In this document: piece after piece, positions 1-8,063 of the stretch
Numbering within the stretch: the stretch's first letter is position 1
Layout: every line of letters starts with the position of its first letter
Source: Candidatus Omnitrophota bacterium
Lineage (GTDB): Bacteria; Omnitrophota; Omnitrophia; Omnitrophales; Aquincolibacteriaceae
DNA length: 42,091 nt
Direction of reading: 5' to 3'
NCBI GenBank assembly: GCA_903819565.1
Contig: CAIJDY010000102.1
Span: 1 to 42,091 of the forward strand
The notes under the pieces: model-generated
Told to the model about the DNA's origin: nothing
Databases searched by the model: none
The model's input: the letters and a program-made list of their open reading frames with translations, nothing else
Position numbers and translations under genes: made by a program

Positions 1-63
1 CAACTTCTTCTTGCGCTTGTGCTTGTACATCTTCTACTTGCGCTGATTACGAGCCCAAGGCAT
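1..63 (-). pseudogene. Interrupted small basic ORF, COX24/AURKAIP1-like
   Basis: A strong ribosome binding site (GGAGGAAACA) precedes an ATG at 63 on the minus strand. The frame reads MPWARNQRK, then TAG, then KMYKHKRKKKL, and runs off the left edge. The basic KHKRKKKL pattern resembles the very short COX24/AURKAIP1-type (mS38-like) proteins associated with the small ribosomal subunit in many bacteria; this is inferred from about ten residues only. TAG differs by one base from AAG (Lys), which would suit the run, so a point nonsense mutation or a base-call error is plausible. Restart at the ATG at 30 is possible but its ribosome binding site is weak. TAG serves as an ordinary stop elsewhere in the window (gatB, the HD-GYP gene, the radical SAM gene), so recoding is unlikely. 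The gene lies 76 bases downstream of hisG. Confidence 0.4.
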
Positions 64-84
64 TGTTTCCTCCGGTTGTAGTTC

Positions 85-110
85 GTAAGCGGAAAATGAA
101 AACCGCTTAC
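85..110. other. Perfect 8-bp stem-loop between hisG and the small ORF
   Basis: GTAAGCGG at 85-92 pairs perfectly with CCGCTTAC at 103-110 around an A-rich ten-base loop. It sits after the hisG stop and just upstream of the ribosome binding site of the small basic ORF on the minus strand. There is no U-tract after the stem in either direction, so it is more likely an mRNA processing, stability or attenuation hairpin than an intrinsic terminator. Confidence 0.5.
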
Positions 111-138
111 AACTTAACGCTTACAGCTGCTATCCGTG

Positions 139-1011
139 TTACGGGATGACCTTATTCAGGGGGTATTCGATGATACCGTTCGCCCCGGCCTTTTTGAGCG
201 CGGGGATAAGTTCGCGGACGACCGCTTCGTCGATGATCGTTTCCACGTCGAGCCAGTTCTTGTCCGTCAGATTGGCGATTGTCGGCTTCTTCATGGCCGG
301 CAGCAGCGCCAGGACCTTGCGAAGGTTCTTCTTTTCCACGTTCATCTTCAGCCCCACCTTCTCCTGGGCCCGCATCGCGCCCTCGAGAAGCAGGATCAGA
401 TTGTCCATCTTGTGCTTTTTCCACGGATCCTGAACACTTTTTTTGTTCGCGATGAATTTCGGGATCGAAACGATCACGGTATCGATGATCTTGAGCTTGT
501 TGGCGCGAAGGCTGGATCCGGTCTCGGTGGCTTCCACAATAGCGTCCGCGAGACGAGGCGGCTTCGCTTCGGTCGCGCCCCAGGAAAATTCCACTTCCGC
601 GTTCACTTTGTTCTTCTTCAGATAGCGTTTCGTGACGCTCACGAGCTCCGTGACCACTTTCTTCCCCTGCAGATCCTTTACGCTCTTGAAAGGCGAGGAT
701 TCATGAACGGCCAGAACCCAGCGGACGGGGTTGGACGTGCGCTTGGAATACTGGAGCTCGGCGAGTTCGGCGACATCGGATTCATTCTCGACGACCCAGT
801 CATGTCCGGTAAGGCCGCAGTCCACGATGCCCTGTTCGACGTACCGGGACATTTCCTGCGGGCGGAACAGCACGACTTCGATCTCGGGATCATCAATGGA
901 AGGAATGTAGGAGCGGGAGCTGACATTGATCCGGAAGCCGGCCCGTTTGAAAAGATTATAGGTCGCTTCTTCGAGACTGCCTTTTGGTAACGCTATCTTG
1001 AGCTTATTCAC
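139..1011 (-). CDS. hisG: ATP phosphoribosyltransferase, long form
   Basis: First enzyme of histidine biosynthesis: it condenses ATP with PRPP to give phosphoribosyl-ATP in the cytoplasm. The 290 residues fit the long HisG form, a two-lobed catalytic part with a C-terminal regulatory ACT-like domain (about residues 210-290) that usually binds histidine for feedback inhibition. Visible landmarks are the N-terminal IALPKGSLEE, the VDCGLTGHDWV segment, and GATEAKPPRLADAIVEATETG, which matches the PRPP-binding region. Translation starts at GTG 1011, with GGAG about ten bases upstream. No other his gene is nearby, so hisG stands alone here. Long-form HisG does not need HisZ, and none is seen. A near-consensus promoter lies about 70 bases upstream, between hisG and the MgtC-like gene. 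Confidence 0.95.
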   Translation of the reverse strand: MNKLKIALPKGSLEEATYNLFKRAGFRINVSSRSYIPSIDDPEIEVVLFRPQEMSRYVEQGIVDCGLTGHDWVVENESDVAELAELQYSKRTSNPVRWVLAVHESSPFKSVKDLQGKKVVTELVSVTKRYLKKNKVNAEVEFSWGATEAKPPRLADAIVEATETGSSLRANKLKIIDTVIVSIPKFIANKKSVQDPWKKHKMDNLILLLEGAMRAQEKVGLKMNVEKKNLRKVLALLPAMKKPTIANLTDKNWLDVETIIDEAVVRELIPALKKAGANGIIEYPLNKVIP

Positions 1012-1083
1012 TGCGGCGAAATCTCCGATCCTTTTGGTTCTGGAATGAAAGTTGTCTACCCCCCCAGGACAAACAAGAGGCGG

Positions 1084-1112
1084 ATTCTAACTTTTTGCCT
1101 TCCCGGTGTCAA
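1084..1112 (-). promoter_or_regulatory. Predicted sigma70-type promoter of hisG
   Basis: On the minus strand TTGACA (1112-1107) and TAGAAT (1089-1084) are separated by exactly 17 bases. The -35 box is perfect and the -10 box differs from TATAAT at one position. Transcription would start near 1077, giving a leader of about 66 bases before the hisG GTG. Confidence 0.7.
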
Positions 1113-1129
1113 TGTTGGAGATAAGGCTC

Positions 1130-1633
1130 TTACTGCCCACCCTCGGAATGTCCGCTCGGATGATTTTTTTTGGGAAGAACCGTCCTCTGAACCCTGGAAA
1201 AAACAACAAGCACGACCAGCACCAGGAACGTCGTAAAAATGGCTTGTTTGTAAAGCCCCAGCCCACATGCGAGTCCGATCGCGCAGGCGGACCAGATCCC
1301 CGCCGCGGTGGTAAGTCCCCGGATACCTCCCTGCTGAGAACGGATGATCGCCCCGGCACCCAGAAAACCGATGCCGGTGACGGCCTGCGCTGCAATGCGT
1401 CCCGGATCCACGTTGGCCATGCCGTTGAAAAGCATGAACACATCCAGGGAAACGATCATCATCAGCGCGGAGCCAAGACAGACCAGCGAATAAGTCTTGA
1501 AGCCGGCCTCTTTCCCGTGGACCTCACGTTCAAGACCGATCGCGGCTCCGAGAAATGTTGCCACGAGAAGCCGGATCGCAAGATCCAGATCCATGTGCGT
1601 AAAGACGAACTGATTTATGAGCGTGTGGTACAT
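1130..1633 (-). CDS. MgtC/SapB-family membrane protein
   Basis: A 167-residue inner-membrane protein of the MgtC family. The N-terminal part has the family hallmarks: LLVATFLGAAIGLEREVHGK (about residues 22-41), the GFKTYSLVCLGSALMM helix, and the GIGFLGAGAIIRS and GLTTAAGIWSACAIGLACG helices. Four to five membrane segments are followed by a short basic tail. Family members are linked to magnesium limitation, acid tolerance and control of the F-type ATP synthase. This protein lacks the long C-terminal ACT-like domain of Salmonella MgtC, so it is closer to the short SapB-like form and its role is not settled. The start at 1633 has a good ribosome binding site (AGGAG, seven bases upstream). It follows tsaD with a short hairpin between them. 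Confidence 0.9.
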   Translation of the reverse strand: MYHTLINQFVFTHMDLDLAIRLLVATFLGAAIGLEREVHGKEAGFKTYSLVCLGSALMMIVSLDVFMLFNGMANVDPGRIAAQAVTGIGFLGAGAIIRSQQGGIRGLTTAAGIWSACAIGLACGLGLYKQAIFTTFLVLVVLVVFSRVQRTVLPKKNHPSGHSEGGQ

Positions 1634-1660
1634 GGCTTTCTCCTATGAGTTCTTTGCTTT

Positions 1661-1676
1661 GGGCACTATTGTGCCC
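1661..1676. other. Perfect hairpin between tsaD and the MgtC-like gene
   Basis: GGGCAC-TATT-GTGCCC is a perfect 6-4-6 inverted repeat seven bases after the tsaD stop on the minus strand. No T-run follows the stem in the direction of transcription, so it may slow or process the transcript rather than terminate it. Confidence 0.45.
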
Positions 1677-1682
1677 GCCTTT

Positions 1683-2735
1683 TCAAACAAGTGCAAGCCC
1701 TGGATCAGCGGTCATCTTGTAAGACGACCGGACGCCCCGCGCGTAAAGCTCGAGACCTCGCCGCGCGATCATGGCCGCGTTGTCCGTACTCAGTGAAAAC
1801 GGCGGGAACCGAACCTTGATGCCTTTCGCCGCGCCGTCCCGCGCCAACTTTTCGCGAAGGTAAGAATTCGCGCTCACGCCGCCACCCACGACGATATCCG
1901 AAACGCCTTTGAATTCGCAGGCATCGATCACTTTCTCCACCAGCCAGCCGATCACCGCATGCTGAAAGCTCGCCGCCATGTCCGCACGGGAAGGCGCCTC
2001 CGGGTTCGGCTGTCCGGTCCTGGGATCCCGCAGCTTGTAAAGGACCGCGGTCTTCACACCGCTGAAGCTAAAATCAAAACGCTTGTCCTGTTTCGGCCGG
2101 GTAAAATGAACGGCGCGCGGGTTCCCCCGCTTCGCGAGCTTGTCCAGGACCGGCCCACCCGGATAACCGAGCCCCATAAGCTTGGCGACTTTGTCATACG
2201 CCTCACCGACCGCGTCGTCGACGGTCTCGCCCAGCACGTGGATCTTTCCTTTTTCACAAAAGGTAAGAATCGTGTGCCCTCCGGAGACGAGCAGCCCGAC
2301 ATACAGCCGGGGTTCCACCTGGCCGAAAAGGCTCGCGACAAGATGGCCTTCCATATGATGAACACCCACGAACGGGATCTTGAGCTGGTAGGCGAGCGCC
2401 TTGGCAAAAGAAACCCCGACAAAAAGCGAGCCGATGAGGCCGGGTCCCCGCGTCACCGCGATCAGATCAAGGTCCGCCGCTTTGATCTTCGCTTCGCGCA
2501 GCGCCTCCTCGAAAACGCACTGGATCTGCTCCATGCAGTGCCGCGAGGCGATCTCGGGCACCACGCCGCCGAACTTTTTATGGCGGAAGAGACTTGAGGA
2601 AACGACATTGGAAAGGATCTCGTCCCTGCCCCGCAGGACCGCGCAGGAAGTTTCGTCGCAGGAGGTTTCAATGCCTAATACGTATCGCGGGCAGCGCACA
2701 GCACTAACTCGAGAGTTTTTTAAGAAGGATTTCAT
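1683..2735 (-). CDS. tsaD: tRNA N6-threonylcarbamoyladenosine transferase TsaD
   Basis: Catalytic subunit that transfers the threonylcarbamoyl group to A37 of ANN-decoding tRNAs, working with TsaB, TsaE and TsaC, which are not in this window. ASKHA-fold landmarks are VLGIETSCDETS near the N terminus, the metal-binding HHMEGH (HxxxH) segment, SGGHT, and GGGVSANSYLREKL near the C terminus. The start is uncertain. ATG 2735 gives 350 residues with an 18-residue extension and a 32-base overlap with gatB. GTG 2699 lies five bases after the gatB stop and would give VRCPRYVLGIE, closer to the usual family N terminus. It is read directly behind gatC-gatA-gatB. Confidence 0.95.
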   Translation of the reverse strand: MKSFLKNSRVSAVRCPRYVLGIETSCDETSCAVLRGRDEILSNVVSSSLFRHKKFGGVVPEIASRHCMEQIQCVFEEALREAKIKAADLDLIAVTRGPGLIGSLFVGVSFAKALAYQLKIPFVGVHHMEGHLVASLFGQVEPRLYVGLLVSGGHTILTFCEKGKIHVLGETVDDAVGEAYDKVAKLMGLGYPGGPVLDKLAKRGNPRAVHFTRPKQDKRFDFSFSGVKTAVLYKLRDPRTGQPNPEAPSRADMAASFQHAVIGWLVEKVIDACEFKGVSDIVVGGGVSANSYLREKLARDGAAKGIKVRFPPFSLSTDNAAMIARRGLELYARGVRSSYKMTADPGLALV

Positions 2736-4149
2736 TGACCATTTTCGGATTCGCTTTTCCCTGAGTTTCTTTCATGACCGCGCCGACCAGCGCGCCGAGC
2801 GCCTTCTGCTTTCCAGCCCTGAAGTCGGCCACCGACGCGGGATTCGCGGCCATGGCTTTCTCGACGGCTCGCTCGATCAATCCGGTGTCTGCGACCTGGG
2901 CGAGGCCTTTTTCTTTAACGATCGCGTCCGCGGATTTTCCCGTCGCCGCCATGTCGATCAAAACGGCCTTGGCGGTCGTGCTATTGATCGTCTGACTTTC
3001 GGTCAAACGGATGAGCCCGGCCAAAGCGTCCGGTTTCACGAGGCAATCCCCGATCGCGCTGTTCTTTTCATTCAGGATGGCGAGCAGGTCGTTCAGGACC
3101 CATTTGCTTGCCGCTTTCGCGCCGGCGCCGGCGGAGACGCAGGCCTCAAAAAATTCCGCCGTGCCTTTTTCCTGCACGAGGACCGCCGCGTCGTAGGAAG
3201 AGATGCCGAAGTCGCGAACGAACCGTTTCGCGCGTTCCCGAGGCAATTCGGGAAGCGTTTTCCGGATCGCCGCGACGGTCTCTTTGGAAAGCGTGAACGG
3301 CACAAGGTCCGGCTCCGGGAAATAGCGGTAGTCGTGCGCCTCTTCCTTGGAACGCATCGAGAAGGTCACGCCTTTGGCATCGTTCCAAAGCCGCGTTTCC
3401 TGGACCACTTTTTCGCCGCTTTCGACCAATTCCGTCTGGCGGTCGATCTCATATTGAATCGCCTTGGCGACCATCTTGAAAGAATTCAGGTTCTTGATCT
3501 CGGCTTTGGTCCCGAACTTTTCCTGCCCCTCGGGCCGCACGGAAACGTTCGCGTCGCAACGCAGGCTCCCTTTTTCCATATCACAGTCGCTGATCTCGAT
3601 GCACTGAAGGATGGCCTTGAGCGCGGTGAGATAGTCGTAAGCTTCCTGCGGCGAGCGGAGGTCGGGTTCCGAAACGATCTCAAGGAGCGGGATGCCGCCG
3701 CGGTTATAATCCACGAGGCTTCCGTCCGGGATCCCTTCGTGCAAAAGTTTTCCGGCGTCTTCTTCCAGATGGGCGCGCGTGATGCCGATCGTTTTTTCGA
3801 CGAGCGCCCCGTCCGGCGCCTTGGTCTCGATGAGCAACTCGCCTTTCCCGTTCACCGGCATGTCGTATTGCGAGATCTGATACGCTTTCGGCAGATCGGG
3901 ATAAAAATAATTCTTCCGGTCGAATTTGAGCCGCTCCGCCACTTTGCAGTTAAGCGCAAGCCCCGCCCTGATCGCGAGCGCGAGCGCTGCTTCGTTCACC
4001 ACCGGCAACGATCCCGGCCAACCGAGGCACACGGGACACGTGTGCCTGTTCCCTTCCGCGCCAAACTCCGTCGAGCAGGCGCAGAACAGCTTCGATCGGG
4101 TTTTCAGCTGCACGTGGACTTCTAATCCGATAACGGGCTCGTATTTCAT
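2704..4149 (-). CDS. gatB: Aspartyl/glutamyl-tRNA amidotransferase subunit B
   Basis: GatB binds misacylated Glu-tRNA(Gln) or Asp-tRNA(Asn), activates the acyl group with ATP, and receives ammonia from GatA. The length of 481 residues is normal. It begins YEPVIGLEVHVQLKTRSKLFC and carries the zinc-binding set CAC and CPVC near residues 24-42. The catalytic cradle (DLPKAYQISQYDMP, VDYNRGGIPLLEIVSEPD, SLRCDANVSVRP) and the C-terminal YqeY-like tail domain (about residues 330-481) are complete. Its ATG overlaps the gatA stop (ATGA), implying coupled translation. Its stop is TAG. Confidence 0.97.
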   Translation of the reverse strand: MKYEPVIGLEVHVQLKTRSKLFCACSTEFGAEGNRHTCPVCLGWPGSLPVVNEAALALAIRAGLALNCKVAERLKFDRKNYFYPDLPKAYQISQYDMPVNGKGELLIETKAPDGALVEKTIGITRAHLEEDAGKLLHEGIPDGSLVDYNRGGIPLLEIVSEPDLRSPQEAYDYLTALKAILQCIEISDCDMEKGSLRCDANVSVRPEGQEKFGTKAEIKNLNSFKMVAKAIQYEIDRQTELVESGEKVVQETRLWNDAKGVTFSMRSKEEAHDYRYFPEPDLVPFTLSKETVAAIRKTLPELPRERAKRFVRDFGISSYDAAVLVQEKGTAEFFEACVSAGAGAKAASKWVLNDLLAILNEKNSAIGDCLVKPDALAGLIRLTESQTINSTTAKAVLIDMAATGKSADAIVKEKGLAQVADTGLIERAVEKAMAANPASVADFRAGKQKALGALVGAVMKETQGKANPKMVNEILLKKLSS

Positions 4150-5567
4150 AAAGTTGGTTTCTTCTTATAGATGCCGGTTTCCTGCTCGAACGCGTAGCCC
4201 GCGCGGAAAAGGGCCGCTTCCTCGAAGGGGCGCGCCATCAGCTGCATCCCGATCGGCAATCCGGAAGCCGTAAAGCCGCAAGGAACGGACATCGCGGGAA
4301 TTCCGGCATGGTTCGCGGGAATGGTGAAAATGTCGGACAGGTACATCGCGAGCGGGTCCGCGGTCTTTTCGCCGATCTTGAACGCCGGCGTCGGCGAGGT
4401 GGGCGAAAGGATCACGTCCACTTCCCGGAACGCCTTCTCAAAATCCTGTCGGATCAGCGTACGGACCTTTTGTCCTTTAAGGTAATAGGCCTCGTAATAA
4501 CCGGCCGAGAGCACGAACGTCCCGAGCAAAATGCGGCGTTTGGCTTCCTGTCCGAATCCCTGGTCGCGCGTTTCAAAATACATTTCGCGAAGTTCCTTGG
4601 CCGGCACGCGCAGCCCGTACTCCACGCCGTCAAAGCGACCGAGGTTCGAGCTCGCTTCCGCGACTGCCACGATGTAGTAGACAGCCACGGAATATTCGGT
4701 GTGCGGCAGGCTGATGGTCTGGACTGTCGCGCCTAATTTCTTATAAAGGTCGGCTGCCTGGCGCACGCTTTTTTCAACTTCCGGGTCGATCCCTTCGATG
4801 AAATATTCTTTCGGGAGGCCGATGCGCAGTCCCTTCACATCCCGCTTGAGCGCCTGCGTGAAATCGGGAACGCTCCGGGGCGCGGACGTGGAATCCTTCG
4901 GGTCGTGACCGCTGAGGATGTTCGTGAGGATCGCCGCGTCTTCGACGGTCTTGGTGATCGGTCCGATCTGATCAAAGCTCGAACCGAACGCGATGAGCCC
5001 GTAACGCGACACGCGGCCGTACGTGGGCTTCAGTCCCACGACGCCGCAAAGCGCCGCGGGCTGGCGGATCGAACCGCCGGTGTCCGACCCCAGCGCCGCG
5101 AGCGTCATGTCCGCCGCGACCGCCGCCGCCGAACCTCCGCTGGAGCCGCCCGGGACCCGCGCCAGGTCCCACGGGTGTTTGCAGGGACCGATCGCGGACG
5201 TTTCGCAGGAAGAACCGAACGCGAACTCATCCATATTGCACTGACCGAAAAGGGTCGCGCCGGCCGCTTTTAACTTTTCGATCACGGTCGCATCGTAAGG
5301 CGCGACATGCCCGGCCAGGATCCTGGACGCGCAGGTCACTTCCCTGCCGTCGATGCAGATATTGTCTTTAATGGAAACCGGAACGCCGCAAAGCGGCGCC
5401 TTGTTCACGGAGGCTTCGATCTTCGCGGGATCAAAGCGGAGGAACGCGTTGACCTTGGGATTCAGCGCCTGCGCCCTTTTGGAAAAAGCGTTCAGAAGGG
5501 ACTGCGCCCCGTCTTGTTTCGCGAGATCGGTCGCTTCTTTGAGTGTGAGCCGGCAGAGGTCCGTCAT
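4146..5567 (-). CDS. gatA: Aspartyl/glutamyl-tRNA amidotransferase subunit A
   Basis: Amidase-signature glutaminase subunit that releases ammonia from glutamine for GatB. At 473 residues it is full length. The catalytic Lys is in PVSIKDNICIDG, and the Ser-rich signature is seen in VPGGSSGGSAAAVA and GSDTGGSIRQPAALCGVVG, which supply the Ser-cisSer-Lys triad. The GLKPTYGRVSRYGLIAFGSS segment is also typical. It follows gatC with only five bases between stop and start, and its own stop overlaps gatB. The ribosome binding site is modest (GAGGG within the gatC end), consistent with coupled translation. Confidence 0.97.
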   Translation of the reverse strand: MTDLCRLTLKEATDLAKQDGAQSLLNAFSKRAQALNPKVNAFLRFDPAKIEASVNKAPLCGVPVSIKDNICIDGREVTCASRILAGHVAPYDATVIEKLKAAGATLFGQCNMDEFAFGSSCETSAIGPCKHPWDLARVPGGSSGGSAAAVAADMTLAALGSDTGGSIRQPAALCGVVGLKPTYGRVSRYGLIAFGSSFDQIGPITKTVEDAAILTNILSGHDPKDSTSAPRSVPDFTQALKRDVKGLRIGLPKEYFIEGIDPEVEKSVRQAADLYKKLGATVQTISLPHTEYSVAVYYIVAVAEASSNLGRFDGVEYGLRVPAKELREMYFETRDQGFGQEAKRRILLGTFVLSAGYYEAYYLKGQKVRTLIRQDFEKAFREVDVILSPTSPTPAFKIGEKTADPLAMYLSDIFTIPANHAGIPAMSVPCGFTASGLPIGMQLMARPFEEAALFRAGYAFEQETGIYKKKPTL

Positions 5568-5572
5568 GGGGT

Positions 5573-5857
5573 TTAATCCCTCTGCACGATCTTGGGGACT
5601 TTAAAGAAATCCCCGTCCCGGTGAGGGGCATGCTCCAGGGCTTTCTCCGCCGCGTTCGAGGTCTTCACTTCGTCCGCGCGGAACACGTTCTCAAGGTTCA
5701 GGACGTGGCTCGTCGGCTCGACGCTGCCCGTATCCAGGGTGTTGAGCTTCTGGGCATAGTCGAGGATCGCGCCAAGGTCCTTCTCGAGCTTGGACTTTTC
5801 TCCGGGTTTCAAGTTGAGACGCGCGAGTTCCGCGACTTTATCGATCTGAAACTCCAT
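5573..5857 (-). CDS. gatC: Aspartyl/glutamyl-tRNA amidotransferase subunit C
   Basis: Small subunit (94 residues) that wraps around and stabilises the GatA-GatB complex. Recognisable parts are VAELARLNLKPGEKSKLEKDLGAIL at the N terminus, SVEPTSHVLNLENVFRADEV in the middle and the final GDFFKVPKIVQ. It begins at ATG 5857 after AAAGGA and is the first gene of the gatCAB-tsaD run. A clear promoter lies 45-70 bases upstream. Confidence 0.95.
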   Translation of the reverse strand: MEFQIDKVAELARLNLKPGEKSKLEKDLGAILDYAQKLNTLDTGSVEPTSHVLNLENVFRADEVKTSNAAEKALEHAPHRDGDFFKVPKIVQRD

Positions 5858-5900
5858 GAAATTCCTTTATGAATGGTGCCGGGTGCCGTTTGCGCCTCAG

Positions 5901-5929
5901 AAACTAGCACGGCCCCGAGGGGGTGTCAA
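5901..5929 (-). promoter_or_regulatory. Predicted sigma70-type promoter of gatCAB
   Basis: On the minus strand TTGACA (5929-5924), a 17-base GC-rich spacer, and TAGTTT (5906-5901). The -35 box is perfect and the spacing ideal; the -10 box is weaker. It lies just upstream of gatC and downstream of the GT-C/TPR gene, so the amidotransferase operon can be transcribed on its own. Confidence 0.6.
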
Positions 5930-5972
5930 ATGGTCGCGAAAACGAAAGGGCAAGCCGGCCTCGCCCGCCGCC

Positions 5973-7796
5973 CTAAACTTCCGGAGCTGCGTCCGTCCGA
6001 TGAAGATAAAGTTTATAAAGCTCGTCGACAGGTTTTTTGTCGCGGGGATCCAGTTGCATGGCTTTCCTGAAAAGCTTTACGGCCTGGACCTTTTCTCCGC
6101 GGTCGTTCAATACCATCCCTAAATGCGTATACGCCGACGCGTAATCAGGGTCCAATTGAATGGCCTTATTGAAAAAGGCGACGGCCGTTGGACGGTCGCC
6201 TTTCCTCTGATAAACGAGTCCGAGATTATCGTACGCAGGCACATAAGAAGGCTCTATCGCGATCGCTTTTTTAAACGCCCCGGCCGCAGCGTCCCAGTTT
6301 CCCTGTTGGGCGTAAACGTTCCCCCGGTTGTTATAGGCGATATAGTATTCAGGATCCATTTCGATCGTTTTCTCGTAAAGCGCAAGCGCCCGGTCCAGTT
6401 TTCCCTCGCGGTGGTATCCCAGCGCCAGGTTAAAACATGCCGGCACGTAATGAGGGTCCAACCGGTAAGCCGTTTCAAAAAGCTCCAGCCCTTTCCCGCG
6501 TTCGCCGATCGTGCAGTAGTACTGACCCAAATTATTGTACCCTCGGGCTTTTTGCGGCGACTTCCGGATCACGTCTTCCCAAAAAACCACCTCGTTCCGC
6601 CAGACGCGATTGCGCGCACACGTCATTCCCGATAACACCGCCAGGAGGATCACGCCCGCCGCGACGCAGCAAGAAATCTTCCTGAGCAGAAAATAGATCC
6701 CGACGGACAGAAAGATCGCGCACCCCGCCAGAGGAAGGTACATGCGGTGTTCCGCGATAACGTCGTCGATCGGAAAAAAGCTGGATTCGACCGACAGCGT
6801 CAGAAAGAACCAGAAAATAGAAAACGCCGCGAGACGGTTCCTCCGCCACATCGCGAGAGCTGACGCGAACAGCCCCGCCAAAATCAGGAAACACGAAAAA
6901 GTCTTCGGCTCAAAAAAGGAGTGCGCAAGGGGATAAGCATAATCGGCGTTTTGGCCCGCCGGGAAAAAGAACAGCCGCAAGTAGGTGCCCAAGACGTTGA
7001 TTTCTGTCAGAAAATAATCCCCCCGGGAAAGCGCGTTCTTCTGGATCGGGAGGAACACATGCCGGACCATATCCGACTTCACTTCCGCGTGAACGAAAAA
7101 AGGAATGATGAAGAGGGTCGCTAAAAAAGGCACCCATCGCAAAAAGGCTTTCCTTTTCCCCTCGGGGAAACCGAAAAACAACGCTTCCGTGAGGATCAGG
7201 ACCGCCGGAAGCGTAAAAGAGATCTCCTTGCAGAACATGGCGGCAACGGTCATGCCCCACGCGATGCAATAATAAGACCTGTTCTGTTCAAGCCTGGCCT
7301 TCAGGTAAAGAACCACCGCTCCCAGATAAAAGAACGCCGCCATGGATGTGATGCGCTGCACGAGATAAGTAACCGCCTGGGTCTGAAGCGGATGACAAAG
7401 AAAAAGAAGCGCGCTAAAGCCCGCCAGATAAATGGCCGCGTTCGGAGGGTAAGTCCCGCGCAACTTCGGGGTTGCCAGAAGCCCGAGGACCAAAAGATAG
7501 ACCCAGAAAGAATTGAAAATATGAAGCGCGAGATTAAAAAGGTGGTAACCGAAAACGTTCGCCTTGCCCACAGAACAATTGACGGCAAAGGACAAATAAG
7601 GGAGAAACCTTGTTTTGGCGTTCGCGTCCCAGATCGCCCGGAGGTCCGGCAATTTACGGAGGGAAGCGTTCTGGATGATATTCGGGCCGTCGTCGAAGAG
7701 AAAGGGCACCTTCAGGGAATTTGAATAGAGGGCTATCCCCGCAAGAAAGAGAAGTCCTAAAAAAATCCAGTGGGCCTTTTTATTTTCCGCGTCCAT
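5973..7796 (-). CDS. GT-C membrane glycosyltransferase-like protein with C-terminal TPRs
   Basis: A 607-residue protein. Residues 1-400 are a polytopic membrane region with about ten hydrophobic helices. The first periplasmic loop carries FLFDDGPNIIQNASL, an Asp-Asp motif of the kind found in GT-C (PMT/ArnT-like) transferases that use polyprenyl-linked sugars. Residues about 415-595 hold five consecutive tetratricopeptide repeats (for example ARGYNNLGQYYCTIGERGKG and AYNNRGNVYAQQGNWDAA). The layout is that of TMTC-like O-mannosyltransferases and the many PMT-TPR proteins of Omnitrophota and Planctomycetes. Acceptor and sugar cannot be read from sequence. The ATG at 7796 has AAGGGA upstream. 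It lies after the DUF2892 gene and before the gatC promoter. Confidence 0.8.
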   Translation of the reverse strand: MDAENKKAHWIFLGLLFLAGIALYSNSLKVPFLFDDGPNIIQNASLRKLPDLRAIWDANAKTRFLPYLSFAVNCSVGKANVFGYHLFNLALHIFNSFWVYLLVLGLLATPKLRGTYPPNAAIYLAGFSALLFLCHPLQTQAVTYLVQRITSMAAFFYLGAVVLYLKARLEQNRSYYCIAWGMTVAAMFCKEISFTLPAVLILTEALFFGFPEGKRKAFLRWVPFLATLFIIPFFVHAEVKSDMVRHVFLPIQKNALSRGDYFLTEINVLGTYLRLFFFPAGQNADYAYPLAHSFFEPKTFSCFLILAGLFASALAMWRRNRLAAFSIFWFFLTLSVESSFFPIDDVIAEHRMYLPLAGCAIFLSVGIYFLLRKISCCVAAGVILLAVLSGMTCARNRVWRNEVVFWEDVIRKSPQKARGYNNLGQYYCTIGERGKGLELFETAYRLDPHYVPACFNLALGYHREGKLDRALALYEKTIEMDPEYYIAYNNRGNVYAQQGNWDAAAGAFKKAIAIEPSYVPAYDNLGLVYQRKGDRPTAVAFFNKAIQLDPDYASAYTHLGMVLNDRGEKVQAVKLFRKAMQLDPRDKKPVDELYKLYLHRTDAAPEV

Positions 7797-7853
7797 TGAT
7801 CCCTTTGGGATACCCGTGCGTTCAAAAAAAAGCGAACCCCTGATCTCCGGCCG

Positions 7854-8063
7854 TCACTTTGACGCCGGAGTACAACATCCCTTCACGCCGAACTTCTTAA
7901 GGATCCCCTCAGCAAGGCACCAGTTCGTGAAAGCCGACTGGATCAGGTTAAGACCGACGAGCGCGGTCCAGATCAGCCACCACTTGTTGACAAGCAAGGC
8001 AAGCGCCAGGCTGATCAGGATGAAAGACCCCGCGATCACGCGAATGCATTTTTCCATAGTCAT
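7854..8063 (-). CDS. DUF2892/YgaP-type small membrane protein
   Basis: A 69-residue protein beginning MTMEKCIRVIAGSFILISLAL. Two hydrophobic helices (about residues 8-24 and 27-40) and the segment NLIQSAFTNWCLAEGILKKFGV match the DUF2892 (YgaP inner-membrane) family. The tail ends GVKGCCTPASK, with paired cysteines. Its ATG overlaps the RND stop codon (ATGA) with GGAG upstream inside the RND gene, so it is translationally coupled. DUF2892 proteins often follow efflux or rhodanese genes; their function is unknown. The paired Cys and the arsenite exporter in the same operon suggest a metalloid or thiol link, which is inference. Confidence 0.85.
   Translation of the reverse strand: MTMEKCIRVIAGSFILISLALALLVNKWWLIWTALVGLNLIQSAFTNWCLAEGILKKFGVKGCCTPASK

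Noticed and set aside
1-63. UAG recoded as an amino acid
   Set aside because: TAG ends gatB, the HD-GYP gene and the radical SAM gene at the expected lengths, so it is a stop in this genome.
2401-4125. A long open frame (574 codons) on the plus strand opposite gatB/tsaD
   Set aside because: It is the antisense of gatB; the protein has no recognisable motif and is rich in Arg, His, Asp and Phe, as mirror frames of GC-rich genes usually are.
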